Shown here piece after piece: positions 1-6,340 of a stretch of DNA of 6,716 bases. The position numbers were made by a program, and so were the translations under genes. The stretch is from assembly GCA_023136305.1 (NCBI GenBank), contig JAGLSF010000106.1, forward strand, positions 1 to 6,716, given 5' to 3'. The notes below the pieces were generated by a model, which was given only the letters and a program-made list of their open reading frames with translations, had not been told where the DNA came from and searched no databases. How positions within the stretch are numbered: position 1 is the first letter of the stretch; every line of letters begins with the position of its first letter. This DNA is from Spirochaetota bacterium (lineage in GTDB: Bacteria; Spirochaetota; B62-G9; DRHN01).

Positions 1-358
1 AAATCTGTTCCCAGGGGCCAAAATCGAGCTCTCCTTCTGAAACAGCCACAACAACCTCCCTCCCCATTACCTGTCTCTTCATATGAGCATCGGCATTGTC
101 TTCAAAGGTGAGGTTGTGGCGATACTTTGATACCGGCTCATGCGGGGCAAGCTCCTCGAGCCACTTTCGGTAATCTTCATGGAGACCGGATTCATCATCA
201 TTGATAAAAACGGATGCGGTTATATGCATCGCATTCACGAGGCATAATCCCTCTCGCACACCGCTCTTTTGCACTGATTCCCTGATCTGTGGGGTAATAT
301 TGAGGAATCCGACACGACTTGGTATGTTGAACCAGAGTTCTTCACGATAAGACTTCAC
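1..358 (-). CDS. yjbQ: YjbQ/UPF0047 family protein (secondary thiamine-phosphate synthase type), C-terminus cut by window edge
   Basis: The 119 visible codons match the UPF0047/YjbQ family from its first residues. They include an N-terminal [13 protein letters not shown] stretch, NITPQI at 20-25, [19 protein letters not shown] around 37-54, and a GPWEQ near 114-118. E. coli YjbQ has weak thiamine-phosphate synthase activity, but the physiological role of the family is unsettled. The C-terminal family signature lies beyond the left edge, so the gene is partial because of the window, not broken. I place the start at a GTG (358) because a strong AAGGAGGGG (373-365) sits 6 bases before it and the protein then begins at the usual family position. 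The in-frame ATG at 376 has no comparable ribosome site and would place the Shine-Dalgarno sequence inside the coding region. It lies 70 bases behind the small gene and may share its transcript. Confidence 0.93.
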   Translation of the reverse strand, partial: MKSYREELWFNIPSRVGFLNITPQIRESVQKSGVREGLCLVNAMHITASVFINDDESGLHEDYRKWLEELAPHEPVSKYRHNLTFEDNADAHMKRQVMGREVVVAVSEGELDFGPWEQI

Positions 359-364
359 GGCTTT

Positions 365-373
365 CCCCTCCTT
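365..373 (-). promoter_or_regulatory. Ribosome binding site that decides the yjbQ start
   Basis: AAGGAGGGG on the minus strand lies 6 bases before the GTG at 358. Its GGAGG core is 8 bases from that codon, which is ideal spacing. It overlaps the first codons of the alternative ATG reading from 376, which argues for the GTG start. Confidence 0.8.
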
Positions 374-428
374 CATTCCGTTTATGTCTCGATCTGCAAT
401 TTATGGAGTAACCGTACTCGGTGGGAAA

Positions 429-653
429 TCAGTAGTGCATGTCTTTTTCTTTTTGTGACACTTTCAAATCAAGGAGTTCTGGCGTTATCTCAGGACATAT
501 CAGTTTTATCTCGCCTTCGATCAGGTATGCCTTTCCGGTCTCTATCTTGCTCTTTAAATCTTCCTTTGAAATGAGCGTTTTTAGCTCATCCACACTCTCT
601 ACAATGCCCATGACCGTATGCTTACCATCCTCTTTCACGAAAACAACAAACAT
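429..653 (-). CDS. Small hypothetical protein, 74 residues
   Basis: I do not recognise this protein. It starts with a hydrophobic beta-like stretch (FVVFVKEDGKHTVMG), continues with a probable helix rich in Glu, Lys and Leu (VESVDELKTLISKEDLKSKI), then a strand-like AYLIEGEIKLI. The tail is charged and ends KEKDMHY. The overall look is a small soluble alpha/beta protein; there is no signal peptide, membrane segment, Cys cluster or helix-turn-helix. The ATG at 653 is chosen because a perfect GGAGGT (666-661) lies 7 bases before it. A GTG at 668 would add five residues but overlaps this site. The strong ribosome site and a TATAAT upstream make it a likely real gene despite its size. It sits between rpoD and yjbQ, on the same strand; its function is unknown. 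Confidence 0.72.
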   Translation of the reverse strand: MFVVFVKEDGKHTVMGIVESVDELKTLISKEDLKSKIETGKAYLIEGEIKLICPEITPELLDLKVSQKEKDMHY

Positions 654-660
654 AAACGCC

Positions 661-666
661 ACCTCC
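661..666 (-). promoter_or_regulatory. Ribosome binding site of the small gene
   Basis: GGAGGT on the minus strand is a perfect Shine-Dalgarno core, 7 bases before the ATG at 653. It fixes that start over the upstream GTG at 668. Confidence 0.75.
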
Positions 667-711
667 ACCGACCTGTATCATATCTGGCACTTACTAGTAT
701 CGGAGATAATT

Positions 712-739
712 ATTATACATTTATAGGGCGAACTTCGAA
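712..739 (-). promoter_or_regulatory. Candidate promoter for the small gene and yjbQ
   Basis: On the minus strand a perfect -10 hexamer TATAAT (717-712) is preceded, after 16 bases, by TTCGAA (739-734), a poor -35 match (3 of 6). A second -10-like TATAAA lies a few bases upstream. Transcription would begin near 705 and give a leader of about 50 bases before the ATG at 653. The -10 is convincing and the -35 is not, so an activator or an alternative sigma factor is possible. One arm of an inverted repeat (727-733) falls inside the spacer. Confidence 0.45.
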
Positions 740-774
740 TTGCATTAGTATTCAGCGTTATCTTCTTGTTCGCC
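727..774. repeat. Inverted repeat between rpoD and the small gene (7-bp arms)
   Basis: GGCGAAC at 727-733 is exactly complementary to GTTCGCC at 768-774, with 34 bases between. A second, tighter palindrome, AGCACAATGTGCT, follows at 775-787. No run of T follows on the minus strand, so this is not a typical intrinsic terminator for rpoD. It could be an operator or an RNA structure near the candidate promoter. No function can be assigned from sequence alone. Confidence 0.4.
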
Positions 775-871
775 AGCACAATGTGCTTTAAAGAAATCTT
801 TATCACATTTTCATTGATGTAATGAAGACCTGACATACACCCTTATATATCTGCGCACGGGAATAATGGGT

Positions 872-2590
872 TCAACTTTCAAGGTAATCCCGCAACTTCT
901 TGCTTCTCGTCGGATGTTTGAGCCTTCGCAGCGCTTTGGCCTCTATCTGACGAATTCGTTCCCTCGTAACATTGAAAACATACCCTACCTCTTCAAGTGT
1001 ATGGGAGTACCCGTCATCGAGACCAAATCGCATTCTCAGTACCTTCTGCTCTTTTTCCGGAAGAGTGTACAGTACTTCGTCGATAAGTTCCTGAAGCAGT
1101 GTGTAGGAGGTCTTTGAGGCTGGGTTGTCAGATTCTCTGTCCTCGATGAAGTCCCCGAGCAGGGTTTCCTCATCATCTCCGATAGGCCCATCGAGGGAGA
1201 TGGGGTCACGGGCTACACTCCGTATACCCTTCACCCGTGCGATGCTCCACCCGAGCCGGTCCGCTATCTCTCCTAGTGTCGGTTCCCGGCCGTACATCTG
1301 CATGAGCTGGCGCGATTCTTTAATGACCTTGTTGATCTGCTCAATCATATGAACCGGTATGCGAATGGTACGGGCCTGATCGGAGATGGAACGTGTAATT
1401 GCCTGTCTGATCCACCATGTTGCATAGGTACTGAACTTGTATCCTTTTTTGTATTCAAACTTCTCAACTGCCTTTATCAGCCCTATGTTGCCTTCCTGCA
1501 CCAGATCGAAGAAATGAAGCCCCCTGTTCGTATACTTCTTCGCAATGCTGACTACGAGGCGAAGATTTGACTGAATGAGCCGGTCCTTTGCCTTACAGAC
1601 TATCCTTCGTCCCTCCAGAATATTCTCGTGAATCCGCTTAATACTTGATGCTGACTCCCCTGTTTCATCCCTTATATCTTTGATTTGATCTTCAACACCC
1701 TTTATCCTGTTATACATCCCCTTGATCTTATCAGCATAGGGAAAGTATGTCTCCTTGATCCCCTCAATATCCTTCCCCTTCTCGATGTTGCGGTTGATGG
1801 CCTTGATCTCATCGACAGACCTTCCCGCTTTGGTCTCCAGGTCTCTCAGGGCTTTTTCAAGTGTTGCGATGCGGCCATAATAATCATCAATTCTGTTGGA
1901 GATCCTCGAGATTTCTTCTTTGTTGATATTCACTCTTTTGAGTACTCGAACGACCTCCTTGTGAAATTGTTCCTTCTTCTCCTTATTTTTCGGTGCAAAG
2001 GAATCCTGCTCTTCAAATATCTTTTCCAGGTTATAGAATTTTCGTTTGAGCTTTCGTCTATCCTCAGATGAAACGTTATAGAAACGCTGATGTTCCAGAA
2101 GCTGCTGAATATCCATCTTGCCTTTCTTGATCCGCTCAACGGATTTACGGATCTCCTGAATGAAGAAGTTCGAATTGAAAAGCTCGTTTTCTATTATCCG
2201 CTCACCCTTTTCAATCTCCTTGGCGAGTTTCACTTCCTCCTCTGCACTCAACAGGCCCACTCTTCCTATTTCTTTCAGATAGAGCCGAATAGGATCATCA
2301 ACGTGCGCACAGCTTTCTGAATTGATAATCTTTCTGTCAAAGATCTCCTCTTCATTCTTTTCGAGCTCTGCAGTTTCTTCCTCGTTTTCCTGCTCTGTAT
2401 CTTCGACAATCTCATCCACAACACTGATGTTCTCCTTTGAAAGGAGCGCAAACAGTTCATCAATTTTGTCAGAGCTCACGAAGGCGGGAGGCAGTGTATC
2501 GTTTATCTGATCATAGGTGATGTTGTTATTCTGATCAACGGCAATTCGTATGAGCTGTTCCAGTGCAGGCAGATTCTTCATGTCAGACAA
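872..2590 (-). CDS. rpoD: RNA polymerase primary sigma factor (sigma-70/RpoD)
   Basis: This 572-residue protein directs core RNA polymerase to housekeeping promoters. Region 1.1 occupies about residues 1-55, followed by a very acidic linker (57-86). Region 1.2 ([18 protein letters not shown]) begins near 98. A long non-conserved insert covers about 131-330. Regions 2.1-2.4 lie at about 334-411, with [17 protein letters not shown], the melting/-10 motif [17 protein letters not shown] (384-400), and [14 protein letters not shown]. Region 3 runs to about 490. Region 4 ends the protein, with the -35-binding helix-turn-helix [20 protein letters not shown] (531-550) and the usual [16 protein letters not shown] tail. 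All diagnostic promoter-contact motifs are intact. The start is a TTG (2590), 7 bases after GAGGGAG; the in-frame ATG at 2581 is 16 bases from that site, too far. It follows dnaG by 36 bases, so co-transcription is likely. An odd point is an internal repeat in the insert (residues 240-275 and 295-330). Confidence 0.98.
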   Translation of the reverse strand: MSDMKNLPALEQLIRIAVDQNNNITYDQINDTLPPAFVSSDKIDELFALLSKENISVVDEIVEDTEQENEEETAELEKNEEEIFDRKIINSESCAHVDDPIRLYLKEIGRVGLLSAEEEVKLAKEIEKGERIIENELFNSNFFIQEIRKSVERIKKGKMDIQQLLEHQRFYNVSSEDRRKLKRKFYNLEKIFEEQDSFAPKNKEKKEQFHKEVVRVLKRVNINKEEISRISNRIDDYYGRIATLEKALRDLETKAGRSVDEIKAINRNIEKGKDIEGIKETYFPYADKIKGMYNRIKGVEDQIKDIRDETGESASSIKRIHENILEGRRIVCKAKDRLIQSNLRLVVSIAKKYTNRGLHFFDLVQEGNIGLIKAVEKFEYKKGYKFSTYATWWIRQAITRSISDQARTIRIPVHMIEQINKVIKESRQLMQMYGREPTLGEIADRLGWSIARVKGIRSVARDPISLDGPIGDDEETLLGDFIEDRESDNPASKTSYTLLQELIDEVLYTLPEKEQKVLRMRFGLDDGYSHTLEEVGYVFNVTRERIRQIEAKALRRLKHPTRSKKLRDYLES

Positions 2591-2597
2591 GTTCGGT

Positions 2598-2604
2598 CTC
2601 CCTC
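2598..2604 (-). promoter_or_regulatory. Ribosome binding site of rpoD
   Basis: GAGGGAG on the minus strand stands 7 bases before the TTG at 2590. It supports TTG over the ATG three codons later as the start of rpoD. It lies within the 36-base gap after the dnaG stop. Confidence 0.6.
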
Positions 2605-2626
2605 TGGAATTGACCTTATTCTATTT

Positions 2627-4420
2627 TTAAAGACGCACCTTATATGCTCTGAGCTGTTCAATCTTTTTCAGCTCATTGGTGAAAGCGTTCTTTTCAACGA
2701 GCAGCTTCGTCTCCAGCACTTCATCATGCTCGAGCTCAGCCTGTCGTATCTCTCGATTTATTCGAGCCAGTTTTTCCTTCAGACGCAGTTCCTTGAGCGT
2801 GGCGATCGTATCTATGAGCTGCTCTTTCGGATTATGGGTCAGTACCTCTTCGATAAGTTTACCGCTGAGGTATTTCACAAATTGCTCATCATCGATAAAA
2901 TTGAAAACGGTAGACGAATCCCAATGCTGGTGTTGCTCTGCCCGATTGATGGCCTCCCATAATTTCTTCGTCCATTTTCCACGAAAATAACTTTCGTCGA
3001 TTCGCGGAGCAGCCAGATTAAAATATTCGGGATTACTGAGTAAGAGCAGGAGAAGGTAGAGTTCGGTATGGATACCCTTGTTCATTGTGACTGGCGATTT
3101 TGGCTCATGTTGGGGCATGTTTCGCTTTCCAGTCAGTCGCGTAAGCTCCCTTCGGAGGGTGCCGCTTTCCGTATCCAAGGCTTTTGATAAACGGGTGAGA
3201 AAATCTTCTCTGAACAGCTCATCGCTCATATTCTCGTAATAGTCGGAAAGCGTGCCTAAAATACTAATTTTTTCGTGGGCAGTATATTCTTTTTTTACCT
3301 CTGTATAAAACTTGATTATGAAATCAATACCTGAAACTGCGTCCCTCTTCATAAGGTTGAACTCATCCATCGAATAGGTATTGAAGAAATCTCCGGGATC
3401 ACAGTCGGCTGGCAATCTGATAATAAAAGGGTCCACGCTAAGCTGATGCATGATTGAGGAACTTCTCATGGCAGCCTTTATCCCCGCTTCATCAGGGTCG
3501 AATAGCAGGTAGATAGTTCGCGTGTATCGCAGTATGAGGGCTACCTGTTCCTCGGTCAGTGCCGTGCCAAGAGGAGCAACAGTATTCTTCAGGCCCTGTG
3601 CATGCATCTGAATAACATCCACGTAGCCCTCAACAACAAAAACATGGTCCTGTTTTCTTATATACTCCTCTGCCTGAAAAAAGCCATACAGATTTCTACC
3701 CTTATGAAACAGGAGATTTTCGCTCGAATTGATATATTTCGGGATTCCCTTTTCATCGCTCTGCAGTATACGGCCACCAAACCCTATGAAGCGACCGATA
3801 TTATCCTGTATCGGAAATATTACTCTATTTCTGAAACGGTCGTAATATCCATCCCCACTCTTTTTCCTGACAATCAATCCTGTCTCTTCAATAAGCCCGA
3901 GGCTGAATCCGCTGCCTCTAAGCTGGGAAAGTAAAGTATCCCAGCTCTCTGGTGCAAACCCGAGGTGAAATTCTTCTATGACCTTTGTTGGGATTTTTCT
4001 TCGCTGGAGATACTGCAATGCCTCCCTCCCAACAGATGATTTAAGATTCTCCTTAAAATGTCTCGCGGCATGAACGGTTATCTCACGGAGCTGTGCTGTT
4101 TTTCCCTCTCCTCTTTCCCCCGGCCCTGACGAGCTGACCTGTATGCCCACCCTACTCCCAAGGAATCTTACTGCTTCGGGAAAGCTCAATCCCTTGAATT
4201 TCATAATGAAGTTGAACACATTGCCACCCACACCGCAGCCGAAACAGTGATAGATCCCTTTTTTAGGGCTCACTATAAACGAGGGCGTTTTTTCAGAGTG
4301 AAATGGACACAGGCCTTTGAAATTCTGTCCTGCTTTCTTTAACGGTACGTATTCGCCAATAACTCGAACCACGTCCGCCCTTTCCTTGATTTGATTGATT
4401 GTTTCCTCAGGGATAGGCAA
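2627..4420 (-). CDS. dnaG: DNA primase DnaG
   Basis: DnaG makes the RNA primers for lagging-strand synthesis and restart at the replication fork, acting with the DnaB helicase. The 597 residues are normal for the family. An N-terminal CHC2 zinc domain is intact, with ligands C38, H41, C59 and C62 in CPFHSEKTPSF and YHCFGCG. The RNA polymerase domain follows (about 115-430), with RFRNRVIFPI (195-204), the FIGFGGR motif (211-217) and PKYINS. The Toprim acidic residues are E264 (VEGYVDVI), D308 and D310 (FDPDEAG), and the DPGD at 341-344. The Gly usually found between the two Asp of that motif is Pro here. From about 445 to the end lies the helicase-interaction type region, Leu-rich and then charged and helical. 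The only standard start is a TTG (4420), since a stop codon lies 8 codons upstream in frame. It has no clear ribosome site. mltG lies 52 bases upstream and rpoD 36 bases downstream. Confidence 0.98.
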   Translation of the reverse strand: MPIPEETINQIKERADVVRVIGEYVPLKKAGQNFKGLCPFHSEKTPSFIVSPKKGIYHCFGCGVGGNVFNFIMKFKGLSFPEAVRFLGSRVGIQVSSSGPGERGEGKTAQLREITVHAARHFKENLKSSVGREALQYLQRRKIPTKVIEEFHLGFAPESWDTLLSQLRGSGFSLGLIEETGLIVRKKSGDGYYDRFRNRVIFPIQDNIGRFIGFGGRILQSDEKGIPKYINSSENLLFHKGRNLYGFFQAEEYIRKQDHVFVVEGYVDVIQMHAQGLKNTVAPLGTALTEEQVALILRYTRTIYLLFDPDEAGIKAAMRSSSIMHQLSVDPFIIRLPADCDPGDFFNTYSMDEFNLMKRDAVSGIDFIIKFYTEVKKEYTAHEKISILGTLSDYYENMSDELFREDFLTRLSKALDTESGTLRRELTRLTGKRNMPQHEPKSPVTMNKGIHTELYLLLLLLSNPEYFNLAAPRIDESYFRGKWTKKLWEAINRAEQHQHWDSSTVFNFIDDEQFVKYLSGKLIEEVLTHNPKEQLIDTIATLKELRLKEKLARINREIRQAELEHDEVLETKLLVEKNAFTNELKKIEQLRAYKVRL

Positions 4421-4443
4421 TTGTGTCTGGTTGAACCCCGTTT

Positions 4444-4472
4444 ATTATGTATAGTATTAGACGTTTCTTCAA
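4444..4472 (-). promoter_or_regulatory. Candidate sigma-70 promoter in front of dnaG
   Basis: On the minus strand TTGAAG (4472-4467, 4 of 6) and CATAAT (4449-4444, 5 of 6) are separated by exactly 17 bases. The whole element lies in the 52-base gap between the mltG stop and the dnaG start. Transcription would start near 4437 and leave a leader of only about 17 bases with no Shine-Dalgarno sequence. A dedicated dnaG-rpoD promoter fits the biology of this gene pair, but the call rests on motif matching only. Confidence 0.5.
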
Positions 4473-5510
4473 TCAGCTAATTTGATGCCCTACAGTACCT
4501 GAGCTGTTATACTGCTCGATTGCTTTCAGATGTTCTTTGTAGGTTGTTGAAAAACGATGACTTCCGTCATGCTTGGAAACAAAAAACAGGTAATCAACTT
4601 CGGCAGGGTACATGGCCGCACGAATCGAGTGCACTCCAGGGTTTGCTATCGGGCCAGGCGGCAGGCCCCTATGCAGATAGGTGTTGTAGGGCGAATCAAC
4701 CTTTAAATCACTGAACAGAAGGCGTTCCTTTGTTTTCCCAAGGACATACTGGACCGTTGCACAGGATTCCAGCCGCTTCCCATTCATCAAACGGTTATAA
4801 AATACAGCTGCTATGATAGGCCGTTCACTCTCAATCTTAGCCTCGCGTTCAACAAGGGATGCGATGATTACCACGTCTCCCAACTCTTCGTCGGAATATT
4901 CGTTTGCGGGAATAGAACGAATTTCTTCAAAGAAATGATCGATCATCATGGTAACGATCTGCTCAGCAGGCAAACCCTTGGCAACGACATAGGTATCCGG
5001 ATACAAATATCCTTCGGCACTGTGAAAAGGTATAGCATACTTTGCGAGTATTGACTTATCCTGGCAGGCAATAAGAAACTCATTCCCATCAACGATTCCG
5101 GACTGATCGAGCACTTCAGCAATTTGCTTCATGTGAAAACCTTCCGGGATGGTAAACTTCTGTGTTACCACGGCACCTGCTGTAAGGATGTCGATTATTT
5201 CTGTGGTTCTGAACCTGGCTTCGATACGGTATTCTCCAGCCTTTATCTCCCCTGCCAGGCGGCGCATCCGCACCAACATAACAAAGAACCGGTTGGATCG
5301 AATATGGTTGCTCTTTCGGAGATTTCTGCCGATACGGTACACACTCTCTCCCTGTGAGACTACAAAGAGGTAGGACTCTTCTCCCGGATTTTCACTACCT
5401 ATAGACTCTGGAGGAGAATTGTAATGGATGAAAAGCAGGGAGAGCACGACGAGGATAACAACAACAGCAGCAGCGGTAAAAATACCGATTTTTTTCAGGG
5501 ATTGTGACAT
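4473..5510 (-). CDS. mltG: Endolytic murein transglycosylase MltG
   Basis: MltG (YceG family) cleaves nascent peptidoglycan glycan strands at the outer face of the inner membrane and is thought to end strand elongation. The 345 residues begin with a short cytoplasmic KK tail and a single membrane anchor (about 8-28). A LysM-like subdomain comes next (about 47-115, from YLFVVSQGESVYRIGRNL), with IPEGFHMKQIAEVL at about 121-134. The catalytic domain holds SAEGYLYPDTY (164-174) and IIASLVEREA, where E221 is the expected catalytic Glu. VFYNRLMNGKRLESCATVQY (236-255) and SPYNTYLHRGLPPGPIANPG complete the family signature. The ATG at 5510 has no good ribosome site, and the 56 bases before it are AT-rich with only weak promoter-like hexamers (5553-5523). 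It follows the GAF gene on the same strand. The dnaG neighbourhood is unlike the pabC-mltG-tmk order of E. coli. Confidence 0.96.
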   Translation of the reverse strand: MSQSLKKIGIFTAAAVVVILVVLSLLFIHYNSPPESIGSENPGEESYLFVVSQGESVYRIGRNLRKSNHIRSNRFFVMLVRMRRLAGEIKAGEYRIEARFRTTEIIDILTAGAVVTQKFTIPEGFHMKQIAEVLDQSGIVDGNEFLIACQDKSILAKYAIPFHSAEGYLYPDTYVVAKGLPAEQIVTMMIDHFFEEIRSIPANEYSDEELGDVVIIASLVEREAKIESERPIIAAVFYNRLMNGKRLESCATVQYVLGKTKERLLFSDLKVDSPYNTYLHRGLPPGPIANPGVHSIRAAMYPAEVDYLFFVSKHDGSHRFSTTYKEHLKAIEQYNSSGTVGHQIS

Positions 5511-5566
5511 CGGATATCTAAAATAATAATTAAGCAGAAAGGGGTAAAGTAAAGATTATGTTGTGA

Positions 5567-6340
5567 CTATGCACCTATTTCCGATTTAATGCCCTGCAGT
5601 TTGAGCGCCACAACATCACTGATGAATCTGAGCAGATCTATTTCACCCCCCGTGTAGGCCCCATCATCTTTCTCCGTGAGGTTGAGTACTCCAACAATAT
5701 TTTTTCCCTCATGGATAGGCACAGAGACGAAGGATTTGGACTTATACTTGTCCTTCACATCAAAATCCTCTTTCTCCGTTGTCTTATTCACCACAAGCGG
5801 CTCTCCATCCAGAAACACCCTGCCGGCAATTCCTTCTCCTGGTTTAGCCTTCATTTTCCTTGCCAGATGGATCTCTCGATTGTTCCAGCCTATTGTTTTG
5901 TAAATGAAAAGCTCATCCTTCTTTCTATTGTGGAGCATGATAGAGGCCCTATCGGAGTGTGTTAGCTTCACGGTGATGACGAGGAATTTGTTGAGCAGCT
6001 CTTCCTGGTTCGTAATATTTGTAAGATACCGCTGTATCCCTATAAGCAATCTGTATCCTGTAACATCCCGTACATTTTCTGTAAAAAAAGAAGCATCAAG
6101 ACCATCAGTCCGAACACTGATGGATATGCTTTCCTGTATACTGGCAAGAATCCGCGCATTTTTAATCGCTGTACCGGACAGGAGGAAGAGAAAAATTGCA
6201 ACACAGAGAAGAAGAATGACCGTTATATCTTCACCGCTTGCGAAATAGGGCAGAAGATTGAAAGAGAGAAGTAAACGGTACGCGACAATGAGAACGATAA
6301 CTGCAAGAAGTACGATGTATTTAATTCTTGACGTATTCAT
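5567..6340 (-). CDS. Membrane-anchored GAF domain protein, function unknown
   Basis: The 257-residue product starts with two hydrophobic segments (about 7-27 and 39-57) that should place it in the inner membrane with the rest in the cytoplasm. After a linker (about 60-110) comes a GAF domain (about 112-250). Its hallmarks are the DRASIMLHN strand, KPGEGIAGRVFLDGEPLVV (166-184), SFVSVPIHEGKNIVGVLNL and a C-terminal helix LLRFISDVVALKLQ. GAF domains bind small ligands such as cyclic nucleotides or haem, or serve in protein contacts; the ligand here cannot be read from sequence. No kinase, GGDEF, HD or DNA-binding output domain follows, so it may signal through a partner. The frame is open up to 6418, but that stretch lies inside the CapA-like gene. 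The ATG at 6340 is preferred, with GGAG 10 bases before it; an ATG at 6346 is the alternative. The 20-base overlap suggests translational coupling. Confidence 0.85.
   Translation of the reverse strand: MNTSRIKYIVLLAVIVLIVAYRLLLSFNLLPYFASGEDITVILLLCVAIFLFLLSGTAIKNARILASIQESISISVRTDGLDASFFTENVRDVTGYRLLIGIQRYLTNITNQEELLNKFLVITVKLTHSDRASIMLHNRKKDELFIYKTIGWNNREIHLARKMKAKPGEGIAGRVFLDGEPLVVNKTTEKEDFDVKDKYKSKSFVSVPIHEGKNIVGVLNLTEKDDGAYTGGEIDLLRFISDVVALKLQGIKSEIGA

Noticed and set aside
406..419. Hairpin GAGTA-ACCG-TACTC between the small gene and yjbQ
   Set aside because: It has only five base pairs and no T run, too weak to call as a terminator or regulator.
439..726. Plus-strand open frame of 95 codons opposite the small gene
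   Set aside because: It is the antisense of the small gene, has no ribosome site, has Ser/Phe-rich low-quality composition, and the minus-strand frame has a perfect Shine-Dalgarno sequence and a promoter-like element.
727..774. A tRNA or tRNA fragment, suggested by 7-bp complementary ends and an internal TTCGAA
   Set aside because: Only 48 bases lie between the ends, there are no D or anticodon arms, and the bases around TTCGAA do not form a T stem.
775..871. Intrinsic terminator for rpoD
   Set aside because: The possible hairpins on the minus strand (a 6-bp AT-rich one near 811-829 and the palindrome 775-787) are weak and no T run follows any of them.
1685..2071. Plus-strand open frame of 128 codons
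   Set aside because: It lies wholly opposite the rpoD insert and its translation looks like a shadow of the rpoD frame, with no family resemblance.
5523..5553. Promoter for mltG (TTTACT, 19-base spacer, TATTAT)
   Set aside because: The -35 matches 4 of 6 positions, the spacing is too long, and such hexamers are expected by chance in this AT-rich stretch.
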